A DNA stretch of 56,915 bases, from assembly GCF_009863025.1 (NCBI RefSeq), contig NZ_WWIR01000044.1:1-56915 (forward strand), in the 5' to 3' direction. A program made the position numbers and the translations under genes. Shown here piece after piece: positions 1 through 9,453 of this stretch (position 1 is its first letter; every line of letters starts with the position of its first letter). The notes beneath the pieces are model-generated. The model was not told the DNA's origin. It was given only the letters and a program-made list of their open reading frames with translations, and searched no databases. Source of the stretch: Streptomyces sp. SID4985 (GTDB taxonomy: Bacteria > Actinomycetota > Actinomycetes > Streptomycetales > Streptomycetaceae).

Positions 1-2904
1 AACCCGGCCCGGTCGCTGTCGCACCACCCGCTGTTCCAGATCATGCTGGCCCTGCAGAACGCTCCGGTGAGCGACTTCGCCCTGCCGGGTCTCTCGACCG
101 GCCACCTGGAGGCACCGACCGGCACCTCGCGGGTCGATCTGACGTTCAGTCTGGCCGAGCAGTACGGTCCGGACGGCAGCCCGGACGGCATGGCCGGTGC
201 GGTGGAGTACGCCACCGATCTGTTCGACCCGGCCACCGTGCAGCTGCTGTTCGACCGCTGGACGCGCCTGCTGCGCGCGGTGGCGGCCGATCCCGGCCGG
301 CCGATCAGCCAGGTCGACATCATGCCCGGCGAGGAACGCCACCGGCTGCTCTCCGAGTTCAACGACACCGCCGTGGAACTGCCCGGGGCCGCGCTGCCGG
401 AGCTGTTCGCCCGGCAGGCGCGGGCCACACCGGACGCGGTGGCGGTCGTGGCGGGTGGCACCGTGCTGACCTACCGGGAACTCGACCAGCGGGCCAACCG
501 CCTCTCGCGGGCACTGATCCGCCAGGGCGTGGCGGCGGAGACACCGGTCGCGGTCCTGATGGAGCGCTCGGCGGACCTGGTCGTGGCGATCCTGGCGATC
601 ATCAAGGCGGGCGGTGCCTATGTGCCCCTCGACTCCCGGTTCCCGCAGTCCCGCATCGGCCTGATCCTCCAGGAGTCCGGGGCCGCGCTGGTCCTCACCG
701 AGGACGTGCTGAGCGCGCTGATCCAGACCGAGTCCGACGCCTCCGACCCCGAAGTGCCGTGCGATCCACGGCAGTTGGCGTACGTGATGTACACCTCCGG
801 CTCGACCGGGCGCCCGAAGGGCGTGGCCGTCACCCACCGCGACGTGATCGCCCACGCCCTGACCCCGTGCTGGCGCGGGGGCGGACACGAGCGGGTGCTG
901 CTGCACTCCCCCACCGCGTTCGACCTGTCGACGTACGAGCACTGGGTACCGCTGCTCGGCGGCGGCCGGGTCGTGGTCGCACCGCCCGGGCGGCTCGACC
1001 TCGATCTGCTGCACCACACGGTCGAGGAGCACGGGGTGACCGGGCTGTGGCTGACGGCCGGGCTGTTCCGGCTGGTCGCCGAGGAGCGGCCGGGCCTGCT
1101 CGCGGGGGTCCGCGAGGTGTGGACCGGTGGCGACGTGGTGTCCCCGGCCGCCGTCGCCCGGGTGCGGGAGGCCTGCCCCGGCATCACGGTGGTCAACGGC
1201 TACGGGCCCACCGAGGCCACGACCCTGGCCACCTGCCATCCGGTGGACACACTCCCCGAGCACGCGGCGACCGTGCCGATCGGCCGCCCGATGGCGAACA
1301 TGCGCGCCTATGTGCTCGACGACCGGCTGCGGCCCGTGCCGCCGGGCGTGGTCGGCGAGTTGTACCTCGCGGGGGTGGGCGTGGCCCGGGGCTATGTCGG
1401 CCGTCCCGGCCTGACAGTGCAGCGGTTCACCGCCGATCCCTACGGTCCGGCCGGGAGCCGGATGTACCGCACTGGCGACCTGGCGTGGTGGCTGGCCGAC
1501 GGCACGCTGGAGTTCGCCGGGCGCGCCGACCACCAGGTCAAGCTGCGCGGCTTCCGGATCGAACCCGGCGAGATCGAGGCGGTGCTGGCCGGTTGTCCGG
1601 GCGTCGGCCAGGTGGCCGTCGTCGTCCGCGAGGACCAGCCGGACGACAAGCGGCTCGTCGCCTATCTCGTCCCCGCTGACGGGGGTGCCCCCGAGACGGG
1701 CGAGCTGTCCGACCGGCTGCGCCGCGAACTGCCCGAGTACATGGTGCCGTCGGCGTTCGTCACGGTGGACACGCTGCCGCTGACCGCCAACGGCAAGCTG
1801 GACCGGGCCGCCCTGCCGGTGCCCGACTACGGTGCGCCGGGCGGCGGGCGCGGTCCCCGGACGCCCCGCGAGGAGTTGCTGTGCGACCTGTTCGCCCAGG
1901 CCCTCGGCCGGGACCAGGTGCACATCGACGACAGCTTCTTCGACTTGGGCGGCCATTCGCTGCTCGCCGCCCGGCTGGTCTCCCGCATCCGCGAGACCCT
2001 CGGCGTCGAGGTGGGCCTGCGCACGCTGTTCGAGGCGCCGACCGTGGCCGGGCTCACGGAACGTCTGATCATGGACGATCCCGACGACGCGCTGGACGTC
2101 CTGCTGCCGCTGCGCACGACGGGCACCAGGACACCGCTGTTCTGCGTCCACCCCGGCGGCGGCATCAGCTGGTCGTACAGCGGGCTCCTGAACCACATCG
2201 GCTCGGACCACCCGGTGTACGCGATCCAGGCGCGCGGCCTCGGCCGCCCCGAACCCCTGCCGTCGTCCTATGAGGAGATGGCGGCCGACTACGCGGGCCA
2301 GATCCGCAAGATCCAGCCCGAGGGCCCCTATCTGCTGCTCGGCTGGTCGGCGGGCGGGCTCATCGCCCACGCCGTCGCCTGCGAGTTGCAGGCGCAGGGC
2401 GAGCGGACCGCGCTGCTGGCGATTCTCGACGCCTATCCGGTGAAGGACGTGACGTTCGAGGAGGTGCCCGTGCCGACCGAGCGGGACGTGCTCGTCGGGA
2501 TGCTCGACTGCAATCTGGACGAGCTGGGCGACCGGCCGCTGACCCATGAGGAGGTGGCCGGGATCCTGCGTCAACGGGGCAGCGCGCTGGCCGGTCTGAC
2601 GGGGCCGCAGATCGAGGTAGTCGTCCAGATCATGATCAACAACGCGAAGCTGGCGGTCGACTTCGTCCCGGGCCGGTTCGACGGGGACCTGCTGCTGTTC
2701 AACTCCACGATCGACCGGGACCACGACGACGCCGGACCGGCCCTCTGGCGCCCGTACCTCACCGGCCGTCTCGACTCGCACGAGATCACCACCCGGCACG
2801 ACCGGATGACCCAGGCGGGCTCACTGGCCCAGATCGGACCGATCCTGGCCGCCAGGCTCGCCGAGGTCACCGGTGACACCCCCACCCCCAACCAGGAGGA
2901 CTGA
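1..2904 (+). CDS. Non-ribosomal peptide synthetase, terminal module (C-end, A, PCP, TE), 5' partial
   Basis: The frame is open from base 1, so the gene continues upstream of the window; 967 residues are visible. Residues 1-110 are the C-terminal end of a condensation domain ([14 protein letters not shown]). An adenylation domain follows with all cores: [17 protein letters not shown] near 265, NGYGPTE, YRTGDL, and NGKLDR with the A10 lysine. A carrier domain has the phosphopantetheine serine at about 653 (LGGHSLL). The end is a thioesterase with GWSAGG (Ser about 783), Asp about 810 and His about 933. The TE makes this the chain-releasing module. Read by eye against PheA, the ten-residue specificity code is DLYWWGGTLK, nearest to valine-type codes; this is tentative. 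It overlaps the next gene by one base, so the two are likely translationally coupled. Confidence 0.95.
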   Translation, partial: NPARSLSHHPLFQIMLALQNAPVSDFALPGLSTGHLEAPTGTSRVDLTFSLAEQYGPDGSPDGMAGAVEYATDLFDPATVQLLFDRWTRLLRAVAADPGRPISQVDIMPGEERHRLLSEFNDTAVELPGAALPELFARQARATPDAVAVVAGGTVLTYRELDQRANRLSRALIRQGVAAETPVAVLMERSADLVVAILAIIKAGGAYVPLDSRFPQSRIGLILQESGAALVLTEDVLSALIQTESDASDPEVPCDPRQLAYVMYTSGSTGRPKGVAVTHRDVIAHALTPCWRGGGHERVLLHSPTAFDLSTYEHWVPLLGGGRVVVAPPGRLDLDLLHHTVEEHGVTGLWLTAGLFRLVAEERPGLLAGVREVWTGGDVVSPAAVARVREACPGITVVNGYGPTEATTLATCHPVDTLPEHAATVPIGRPMANMRAYVLDDRLRPVPPGVVGELYLAGVGVARGYVGRPGLTVQRFTADPYGPAGSRMYRTGDLAWWLADGTLEFAGRADHQVKLRGFRIEPGEIEAVLAGCPGVGQVAVVVREDQPDDKRLVAYLVPADGGAPETGELSDRLRRELPEYMVPSAFVTVDTLPLTANGKLDRAALPVPDYGAPGGGRGPRTPREELLCDLFAQALGRDQVHIDDSFFDLGGHSLLAARLVSRIRETLGVEVGLRTLFEAPTVAGLTERLIMDDPDDALDVLLPLRTTGTRTPLFCVHPGGGISWSYSGLLNHIGSDHPVYAIQARGLGRPEPLPSSYEEMAADYAGQIRKIQPEGPYLLLGWSAGGLIAHAVACELQAQGERTALLAILDAYPVKDVTFEEVPVPTERDVLVGMLDCNLDELGDRPLTHEEVAGILRQRGSALAGLTGPQIEVVVQIMINNAKLAVDFVPGRFDGDLLLFNSTIDRDHDDAGPALWRPYLTGRLDSHEITTRHDRMTQAGSLAQIGPILAARLAEVTGDTPTPNQED

Positions 2905-3125
2905 TGTCCACGACCAACCCCTTCGAGGACCAGGACGGCACCTTCCTCGTGCTCGTCAACCAGGAGAACCAGCACTCGCTGTGGCCGCAGTTCGCGGACG
3001 TCCCGGACGGGTGGACCGTCGCCCACGGCCCGGACACCCACGCCGCGTGCCTGGAGTACGTCGAGGAGAACTGGACCGACATGCGGCCCCAGAGCCTCGT
3101 CGACGCCATGGAAGCCCAGCGGTAG
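2904..3125 (+). CDS. MbtH-like protein
   Basis: A 73-residue protein with the full MbtH signature: [14 protein letters not shown], a CLEYVEENW segment and WTDMRPQSL. MbtH proteins bind NRPS adenylation domains and support their folding and activity. The ATG overlaps the TGA of the synthetase (TGATG), the usual arrangement for a dedicated partner, so it most likely serves the adjacent adenylation domain and others upstream. Length and tryptophan positions match the family. It is followed after 10 bases by the P450 gene. Confidence 0.96.
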   Translation: MSTTNPFEDQDGTFLVLVNQENQHSLWPQFADVPDGWTVAHGPDTHAACLEYVEENWTDMRPQSLVDAMEAQR

Positions 3126-3135
3126 CGCGACCGAC

Positions 3136-4383
3136 GTGAACTCCACCGACACCCTGGACGGGGCCCGCGGCAGCGCGGGCCCCGTCCCGCCCGGCGACCT
3201 CGCCGCAGCGCTGCACACGCCCGAGGCACGCCGGGACCCGTACCCCTTCTACGCCCGGATGCGGCAGGAGAGCCCGGTCCACCGCAGCCCCCAGGGCATC
3301 TGGTACCTCACCCGGTACGCCGACGTCGAGGCGGCGCTGGGAGACTTACGGCTGTCCAACGACCGGGACAGGATGACCCGCGCCTACGGCGCGCTCGGCG
3401 GCGACCTCAAGGCCTTCAGCCGACTCACCGACCGGCTCGGGCGGGTGATGACCAACACCGACCCGCCGGACCATGCCCGGCTGCGCAAGCTCGCCAACCG
3501 CGCCTTCACCGCCCGGCGGGTCGAGGCCCTGCGCGAGGGCATCCAGCGGATCGTGGACCGGCTCGTCGACGAGGCGGTCGCGGCCGGGCCGTCCATGGAC
3601 CTGATCGAGGCGGTCGCCTCACCGCTGCCACTGTCCGTGGTCTGCGAGTTGTTCGGCATTCCGCCCGAGGACCGAACTCAGGTCAAGGGCTGGTTCCGTC
3701 GCTTCGGGCGGCTCTCCGAGGACCTCGAGAAGTCGGAGGCCGCGATCGGGCAGTACGAGGAGTACCTCGCCCGGCTGGTCCGTCGGCGCCGGGCCGCCCC
3801 GGGGGACGACCTAATCAGCGCCCTGGTGGCGACGCAGGCGCAGGACGACCGGCTCACCGACTCCGAGCTGCTGTCCACCTGCTTCGTCCTGATCACCGCG
3901 GGCGACGAGACCACCACCCATCTGATCGGCAACAGCGTCCTGGCCCTGCTGCGCCACCCGGACCAGCTGGCCCGGCTGCGCGAGGACCCGGCGCTGATCC
4001 GCACGGCCGTCGACGAACTCGCCCGCTACGACACCCCGACCCAGGCGATCGTCCGGGTCGTGGCCGAGGACCTCGGGATCGACGGGCGGACGCTGCGCGA
4101 GGGCGAGCTGGTGTATCTGCTGCTCGCCGCGACCAACCGTGATCCCGAGCGCTTCGAGGACCCGGACCGGCTCGACCTGTCCCGCTCCGGCAACCGGCAC
4201 CTGAGCTTCGGCAACGGGCCGCACTTCTGCCTGGGCGGTCCCCTGGCCAAGCTCCAGGCGGAGGTGGCCGTCGGCACGCTGGTCCGCCGGCTCCCGCGCC
4301 TGCGGCTGGCCGACGGCGCGGCCCTCGACTGGCGGCCCAACCCGCTGCAACGGCGGCTGACCGCCCTGCCGCTCACCTACTGA
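3136..4383 (+). CDS. Cytochrome P450 of the NRPS cluster
   Basis: A 415-residue soluble bacterial P450. The I-helix motif is ITAGDETTTH, the K-helix ExxR is ELAR, and the heme loop is FGNGPHFCLGG with the axial cysteine at about residue 365. The GTG start lies 10 bases after mbtH, with no strong ribosome site, so expression probably depends on the operon. In NRPS clusters such enzymes hydroxylate a carrier-bound amino acid or oxidise the released peptide; which applies here cannot be read from the sequence. No ferredoxin or reductase gene is seen nearby. Confidence 0.95.
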   Translation: MNSTDTLDGARGSAGPVPPGDLAAALHTPEARRDPYPFYARMRQESPVHRSPQGIWYLTRYADVEAALGDLRLSNDRDRMTRAYGALGGDLKAFSRLTDRLGRVMTNTDPPDHARLRKLANRAFTARRVEALREGIQRIVDRLVDEAVAAGPSMDLIEAVASPLPLSVVCELFGIPPEDRTQVKGWFRRFGRLSEDLEKSEAAIGQYEEYLARLVRRRRAAPGDDLISALVATQAQDDRLTDSELLSTCFVLITAGDETTTHLIGNSVLALLRHPDQLARLREDPALIRTAVDELARYDTPTQAIVRVVAEDLGIDGRTLREGELVYLLLAATNRDPERFEDPDRLDLSRSGNRHLSFGNGPHFCLGGPLAKLQAEVAVGTLVRRLPRLRLADGAALDWRPNPLQRRLTALPLTY

Positions 4384-4413
4384 CGCATGAACGACGACGA
4401 AGGAGAACCGACC

Positions 4414-5151
4414 ATGGCGCGAGAGTTCGAGGTCCGCCGGGAGCAGCACCTGACCGCCACGCCCGAGCAGGTCTGGCACGCGGTCGCCACCGGCGAGGGC
4501 AACCTCGGCTGGCTGTATCCCATGGAGGTGGAGCCGCACGTCGGCGGGAAGGTCACCCGGGCCGACGGCACCGTCGTGGCCTGGGAGCCGCCGCACCACT
4601 TCGCCGTGCGCGTGTCCATGGACGACGGGTTCTCCAACACCCTGACCTACCGGATCGAACCGCTCGACGACGGAACCAGCCATCTGCGGATGGGAATCCA
4701 CTGGGTGCACACGGGAGTCGTCGACGACTACTGGGACACCAAGTCGGACGCGGCCGAGAAGCACGTCGACTTCTACCAGCACGGCCTGGCCGAGTATCTG
4801 CGGCACTTCGCGGGGCGCCCCGCCGTCTACGTCAAGGCGGGCCGCAGCGAGCGCACCGAGGACCCCGCCGACTTCGCCGCGCTGCGCCGCCGTCTCGGCC
4901 TCGCCGACGACGCGGCCGTCGGCGACCGGCTGACGCTCGACGTCCCGGGTGCCGACGGGGGCCCGGAGGAGGTGGTCGTGGACTGGATCAACCCCGACTT
5001 CGTCGGCCTGCGCGGCCCGGACGCGCTGTACCGGTTCTTCAACGGCAGCTCCTGGAACTGGCCGATCTGGGTGGGCCACCACCTGTTCGCCGAGGACGCG
5101 GACGACGAGCGGGCCACCAAGGTGTGGAACGCCTGGCTCAACGGCGCCTGA
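4414..5151 (+). CDS. SRPBCC / AHSA1-like domain protein
   Basis: A 245-residue protein. The N-terminal half (about residues 4-140) has the START/SRPBCC (AHSA1-like) pattern: EVRREQHLTATPEQVWHAV, GGKV, AWEPPHHFAVRV and a C-terminal helix ending HFAGR. The C-terminal hundred residues (DWINPDFVGLRGPDALYRFF to the end) look like a second, degenerate half of the same fold. The ATG at 4414 is preferred over the in-frame ATG at 4387 because AAGGAGAA sits 6-7 bases before it. Proteins of this fold bind hydrophobic ligands and some act as cyclases, dehydratases or binding proteins in natural-product pathways. Its place between the P450 and a 59-residue gene implies a biosynthetic or self-protection role, but this is inference. 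Confidence 0.85.
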   Translation: MAREFEVRREQHLTATPEQVWHAVATGEGNLGWLYPMEVEPHVGGKVTRADGTVVAWEPPHHFAVRVSMDDGFSNTLTYRIEPLDDGTSHLRMGIHWVHTGVVDDYWDTKSDAAEKHVDFYQHGLAEYLRHFAGRPAVYVKAGRSERTEDPADFAALRRRLGLADDAAVGDRLTLDVPGADGGPEEVVVDWINPDFVGLRGPDALYRFFNGSSWNWPIWVGHHLFAEDADDERATKVWNAWLNGA

Positions 5152-5182
5152 TCCGTCACCCGAGACAACCGGAGGACCTCTG

Positions 5183-5362
5183 GTGGAAACACTGCTCTAC
5201 ACCGCCGAACTCGTCCAGGAGGACGGTGCCTACAAGCTCGTCGTGCAGGACGTGGTGCGGGACACGGTCCAGGTCACCCCGGTCCCCAAGTCCGCGGTGG
5301 ACCGGCTGCCGACCTTCCTGTCGGTGCTGAGTGCCAAGCTCGGCACGGCCCGCGGCCGCTGA
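5183..5362 (+). CDS. Unknown 59-residue protein, last gene of NRPS operon
   Basis: A GTG start at 5183 has a strong GGAGG at 5171-5175, seven bases upstream. The product is 59 residues, starts VETLLYTAELVQEDG, is predicted soluble and beta-rich then helical, has no cysteine, and contains no membrane segment or signal peptide. I do not recognise a family. It lies 31 bases after the SRPBCC gene on the same strand and before a terminator-like hairpin, so it is probably the last gene of the biosynthetic operon. It is not a leader peptide in any obvious sense, since it lacks a protease site or core peptide. Confidence 0.75.
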   Translation: METLLYTAELVQEDGAYKLVVQDVVRDTVQVTPVPKSAVDRLPTFLSVLSAKLGTARGR

Positions 5363-5376
5363 AGGGCCCGTCCCGG

Positions 5377-6402
5377 TCACGGGGCCGGTGCCGGTCGCAC
5401 CGGCCCCCACGGGAAGTGGCAGGCGACGCCGTACGGCTGCCCGGCCGCTGCGACGCCGTCCGGCTGCCAGGACGCCTCCGGCCGGGGGTCGCGTACGGCG
5501 CAGACGTCCCGCCCGGGCAGCCGGTCCGGTCCCTCGGGGCAGCGCGGATGGAAGCGGCACCCGGCCGGCGGTGACACGGGGTCGGGCACCTCTCCGATGA
5601 GGAGCGGTAGCTCGGCCGCTCGCCGTCCGGCGCGCAGGCTCGGTACGGCGGACAGCAGGGTCCGGGTGTAGGGATGCCTCGGGCCGCGCAGCAGGCTCTC
5701 GGTGGGCGCGTTCTCGACGATCCTGCCGAGGTACATCACGGCGACGGCGTCCGACACGTGGCGGACGGCGGCGAGGTCGTGGCTGATGAACAACATGGCG
5801 AAGCCCAGGCGTCGTTGCAGGTCCCGGAGCATGGTGAGGAGCGCCGCCCGGACCGACACGTCGAGCGCCGAGGTGATCTCGTCGGCGATGAGAACCGCCG
5901 GATCGACGGCCAGCGCGCGGGCGACGGCCACGCGCTGGCGCTGGCCGCCGGAGAGCTGCCGAGGCACCCGGTCGGCGCATCCGGCGTCGAGGCCGACCAG
6001 TGCCAGCAGCTCGCCGACGCGCCGTTCGCGACCGGGTCGGTCCAGCCGGACGAAGGCCCCGGCCGCTTCGGCGAGCGACTGACGCACCGTCATACGCGGG
6101 TCCAGCGCGGTGTCCGGGTCCTGGAACACCAGCTGGACCTGTCGGCCGAGCCGCCGCCGGTCGGCCGCCCGGCGCCCCCGGTACTCCAGCCCGCCGACCG
6201 TGATCCGCCCGGCGCAGGGGTTGTCCAGTCCGACGACCGCCCGTGCCAGGGTGGACTTTCCCGAACCGGACTCGCCCACCAGGCCGACCGTCGTGCCCCG
6301 GGGTACCTCCAGTGACACCCCGTCCACCGCCGTGACCGGCCCGGACGGCCCGTGGTGGCGGACGGTGACGTCGTACAGCGCGAGCCCTGTGCCTTCCCTC
6401 AC
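5377..6402 (-). CDS. Oligopeptide-type ABC transporter ATP-binding protein (OppF/DppF-like)
   Basis: A 341-residue ATPase with Walker A GESGSGKST, Q-loop FQDP, signature LSGGQRQRVAVARA, and Walker B LIADEITSALD, followed by FISHDL. The C-terminal oligopeptide-transporter extension PAGCRFHPRCPEG is present. In Walker B the usual DEP is DEI, a conservative oddity. The GTG start overlaps the TGA of the upstream gene (GTGA) and is preceded by GGAGGAGG, which fixes it over longer frames. It is the fourth gene of a peptide-importer operon and energises the inner-membrane permeases. Its 3' end forms one arm region of a hairpin shared with the convergent NRPS operon. Confidence 0.92.
   Translation of the reverse strand: MREGTGLALYDVTVRHHGPSGPVTAVDGVSLEVPRGTTVGLVGESGSGKSTLARAVVGLDNPCAGRITVGGLEYRGRRAADRRRLGRQVQLVFQDPDTALDPRMTVRQSLAEAAGAFVRLDRPGRERRVGELLALVGLDAGCADRVPRQLSGGQRQRVAVARALAVDPAVLIADEITSALDVSVRAALLTMLRDLQRRLGFAMLFISHDLAAVRHVSDAVAVMYLGRIVENAPTESLLRGPRHPYTRTLLSAVPSLRAGRRAAELPLLIGEVPDPVSPPAGCRFHPRCPEGPDRLPGRDVCAVRDPRPEASWQPDGVAAAGQPYGVACHFPWGPVRPAPAP
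5381..5407. terminator. Bidirectional terminator-like hairpin between NRPS and ABC operons
   Basis: Perfect 11-bp stem (GGGGCCGGTGC / GCACCGGCCCC) with a 5-nt loop. It begins 18 bases after the stop of the 59-residue gene and lies within the last codons of the convergent ATPase gene. There is no U-tract, as is usual in Streptomyces. Confidence 0.65.
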
Positions 6403-8357
6403 CGGTCCGCCTCCTCCGTCTCCCGCTGTGCGCCGAGCGGTGCCCGCGACACCGGCTGCCAGCAGGCGATGTCGTGCTCCGGGCCGAGCGGCGACAGTAC
6501 GGGGCTCTCCACGGCGCATCGGTCCAGCCGGTGCGGACAGCGGTCGTGGAACGGGCAGCCCGGAGGCGCGTCGTACGGATCGGGCGGCCCTCCCTCGATG
6601 GTGTGGAGGGGGCGGTCGTGGTCGGCGTCCAGGTCCGGGACCGAGGCGACGAGGGCGCGCGTGTACGGATGCCGTGCGCCGGTCGCCAGTTCACGGGCGG
6701 GCAGGTTCTCCACGACCGTTCCCCCGTACATGACCAGCACCCGGTCGCAGGCGTCGGCGACCAGGGCGATGTCATGGCTGATGAAGAGGATCGCGGTGGC
6801 GTCGTCGCGCCGGATGTCGCGGAGCAGGTCCATGATCTGCCGCTGCACGGTGACGTCCAGGGCCGTCGTCGGCTCGTCCGCGATGATGAGGTCGGGCCGC
6901 ATCATGGCGGCGGTCGCGATCGCCACCCGTTGCCGCTGGCCGCCGGACAGCTGGTAGGGCCGGGAGCGCAGCAACCGGCGCCCGCCGGGGAGCGCCACCC
7001 GGCGCAGTCGGGCCAGGGCCTGTTCGACGGCCTCGGCACGAGGGGTGTCTCGGTGGGTGCGTACGGCCTCCGTCATCTGCGTGCCGATGCGGAGCGACGG
7101 GTTGAGGGCCGACGCCGGGTTCTGGAAGATCATCGCCATTCCCGTCGCCAGCTGCCCCCGCCGCTCCGCACGCGACAACGACTCGACGTCCGCGCCGAGG
7201 AACCGGTGGGTGCCCCAGGTCGCGCGGGCGCCGTCCGGCAGCAGATCGGCGAGGGCGAGCGCCGTCAGCGACTTGCCGGAGCCGGACTCGCCGACCAGCC
7301 CGGCCATCTCGCCGCGCCGCAGGGCGAGCGTGACACCGCGGACGGGCCGGAGCACCCCGTCCGCCGTGGGCAGGTCGACCCGCAGGTCCTCCACTTCCAG
7401 CACGTGGTCGGCGGCGGCCGGAGGGCCGGTACGTGCGTGGAGCGCGCGTTCCTCGGCGAGCCGCCGTGGGCGGGGTCGTCGTACGGCGGCTCCGGCCAGC
7501 ATCTCGCCCAGCAACTGGAAGGCCACGGCGGCGTAGACGATGGCGATGCCGGGTGCCACGGCGGGCAGCGGCTCGGTGTAGACGCGGTCCAGCCCCTGGC
7601 TCAGCAGGAGCCCCCAGTCGTACGAAGGGGGCTGGACCCCGAGGCCGAGGAAGCTCAGTCCCGACAGGGCGACGAGTGCCGAGCCCGCCGTGACCGTGGT
7701 GTTGAGGATCAGGGGTTCGGCGATGTGCGGAAGGACATGGCGCAGGAGGAGCCGGTGGCGGCGCAGGCCCAGCACGCGTGCCGCCGCCATGAAGTCGGTT
7801 CCGGCGACTTCGGCGGCGAGGGTCTGTGTGATGCGCGCGAAGCCCGGTGCGCAGGCGATGGCCAGTGCGCAGACGGCCCCGCCCGCGCCCGCGCCGAAGA
7901 GGGCCGCGAAGAACATCGTGACGAGGAGCGCGGGGAAGGCGAGCAGGAGGTTGATCAGGGCTCCCAGCAGACGGCGTGCGCGTCTGCCCACGACGGCGGT
8001 GAGCGCGCCGAGCCCGATCCCCGCCGAGGCTCCCATGAGCGTGGCCCCGACGGCGAGCAGCGGGGAGAGCCAGGTCGCCGAGAGCAGCCGGGCGAGCAGA
8101 TCCCGCCCGAGGCGGTCCGTGCCGAGCGGGTGTCCCGCGGTGGGTGCCAGCAGTACGGACGACGGGTCGGGGTGGTCGGCGGCCTGCCCCCAGAACACCG
8201 CTCCCGCGACGGCGAGTACGGCGAGCGAGGCGAGCATCGCCAGGGTGACCACGCCCATGGGCGAGGCCCAGTCCGACCGCCACGCACGTGACCGGCCGGC
8301 GTCGGTGCCCGGGGAGGCGGGGACGGAGGAAGAGGGCGAGGGCGGGGGCAGCACCAT
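6399..8357 (-). CDS. Peptide ABC transporter permease-ATPase fusion (OppC-OppD type)
   Basis: A 652-residue fusion. Residues about 30-290 form a DppC/OppC permease: an N-terminal TM helix, the periplasmic GTDRLGRDLLAR motif typical of this family, further TM helices and the EAA-type loop AARVLGLRRHRLLLRHVLPH. Residues about 315-652 are an OppD-type ATPase with GESGSGKSLTALAL, FQNPASALNP, LSGGQRQRVAIATA, IIADEPTTALDVT, SHDIALVAD and the C-terminal PPGCPFHDRCPHR segment. Fusions of this kind are known in actinomycetes. It starts four bases after the stop of the preceding permease gene and overlaps the next ATPase gene by four bases. Role: importing oligopeptides or a similar solute. Confidence 0.93.
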   Translation of the reverse strand: MVLPPPSPSSSVPASPGTDAGRSRAWRSDWASPMGVVTLAMLASLAVLAVAGAVFWGQAADHPDPSSVLLAPTAGHPLGTDRLGRDLLARLLSATWLSPLLAVGATLMGASAGIGLGALTAVVGRRARRLLGALINLLLAFPALLVTMFFAALFGAGAGGAVCALAIACAPGFARITQTLAAEVAGTDFMAAARVLGLRRHRLLLRHVLPHIAEPLILNTTVTAGSALVALSGLSFLGLGVQPPSYDWGLLLSQGLDRVYTEPLPAVAPGIAIVYAAVAFQLLGEMLAGAAVRRPRPRRLAEERALHARTGPPAAADHVLEVEDLRVDLPTADGVLRPVRGVTLALRRGEMAGLVGESGSGKSLTALALADLLPDGARATWGTHRFLGADVESLSRAERRGQLATGMAMIFQNPASALNPSLRIGTQMTEAVRTHRDTPRAEAVEQALARLRRVALPGGRRLLRSRPYQLSGGQRQRVAIATAAMMRPDLIIADEPTTALDVTVQRQIMDLLRDIRRDDATAILFISHDIALVADACDRVLVMYGGTVVENLPARELATGARHPYTRALVASVPDLDADHDRPLHTIEGGPPDPYDAPPGCPFHDRCPHRLDRCAVESPVLSPLGPEHDIACWQPVSRAPLGAQRETEEADR

Positions 8358-8361
8358 CGGA

Positions 8362-9348
8362 TCACGTCTCCCGGATGACCGAGCGGGGGTCGAGCAGCGC
8401 GAGCGCGAAGTCGACGAGGAAGTTCACGACGAGGACGGCCGAGCCCATCACCAGCACGGTCGCCTCGACGACCGCGTAGTCCTGCGCGGCCACGGACTGC
8501 GCCATCGCCGACCCGATGCCGGGCCAGGCGAAGACCTTCTCGACCAGTACCGTTCCCGCGATCAGGCCCGGCAGCAGGTTCCCGGCGAGCGTCAGCGACG
8601 CGGTCAGGGCGTTCGGTGCCACATGGCGCAGCCAGAGCGGGGCGGCGGGCAGCCGCTTCGCACGGGCGGCGCGCACATGGTCGGCCGCGAGCACCTTGAG
8701 CGTCTCCACCCGGACGATCCGCAGGAGAACCGCGGCCGGAGCGAGGGCCAGCGCGAGCACGGGCAGCACATAGGACTGGGGACCGAGGTCACCGGCCGCC
8801 GGAAAGAGACGCAGACCGACGGCCAGTCCCGCGGTGAGACCCGCGGCGAGCACGAAGTCCGGCACACCGGCCAGGGCGGAGGTGGTGGCGGTGAACGCCA
8901 GTTCCGCCCGGGGCCGCCGCCCTCCGCGGGTCCACACCGCGGCGAGCAGCCCGCCGGGAAGGGCGACGACGAGTACGCAGGCGAAGGCCAGGACGGCCAG
9001 CAGCAGGGTCGTCGGCAGACGCGCGCCGACCAGGTCGGCGACCGGCTCGCCCGTCACCAGGGAGACCCCGAGATCTCCATGGGCCAGGTCCCGCAGGTAA
9101 CGCCAGTACTGTGCCGACAGGCCCGTGTCCAGGCCGAGTTGGTGCCGTTTCGCCGCCACCAGGTCCGGCGGCGCGTCCACGCCCAGCGCGGCCCGGACGG
9201 GGTCGCCGGGTACCAGCCGGATCATCGCGAACGAGGCGGTGACGACGACGAGGAGGGAGAGCGTCAGCCGCACCGCGCGACGGCAGCAGAACACCCCCCA
9301 CGGGTGGCGCCGGGTCAGGGCGCCGAGCCGCGCGGACACGGTCGTCAT
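8362..9348 (-). CDS. Peptide ABC transporter permease (OppB/DppB-like)
   Basis: A 328-residue membrane protein with an N-terminal helix (LTLSLLVVVTASFAMIRLVPGDPV), the PGDP motif typical of DppB/OppB permeases, five more TM segments and the cytoplasmic coupling loop ending ARAKRLPAAPLWLRHVAPNAL. The ATG at 9348 is chosen because homologues begin just before the first helix and GAGGGGAA lies upstream; the longer frame to 9582 has no such support. It pairs with the permease half of the fusion gene downstream to make the channel. Confidence 0.92.
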   Translation of the reverse strand: MTTVSARLGALTRRHPWGVFCCRRAVRLTLSLLVVVTASFAMIRLVPGDPVRAALGVDAPPDLVAAKRHQLGLDTGLSAQYWRYLRDLAHGDLGVSLVTGEPVADLVGARLPTTLLLAVLAFACVLVVALPGGLLAAVWTRGGRRPRAELAFTATTSALAGVPDFVLAAGLTAGLAVGLRLFPAAGDLGPQSYVLPVLALALAPAAVLLRIVRVETLKVLAADHVRAARAKRLPAAPLWLRHVAPNALTASLTLAGNLLPGLIAGTVLVEKVFAWPGIGSAMAQSVAAQDYAVVEATVLVMGSAVLVVNFLVDFALALLDPRSVIRET

Positions 9349-9391
9349 ACGGGTTCCCCTCGGCTGGTCGTGGGCGGGCGTCCGCCGCTGC

Positions 9392-9453
9392 CTGTGCGGG
9401 CGGATGCCGGTCGGGGCGTCCGCCACTATCTGTGCAGGCGGATGCTGGTCGGT
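9392..9453. repeat. Short direct duplication at the 3' end of the binding-protein gene
   Basis: CTGTGCGGGCGGATGCCGG at 9392 recurs as CTGTGCAGGCGGATGCTGG at 9430, 38 bases apart. The second copy encodes the last codons of the binding protein; the first lies in the gap before the permease gene. It looks like a local duplication of the gene end. Confidence 0.6.
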
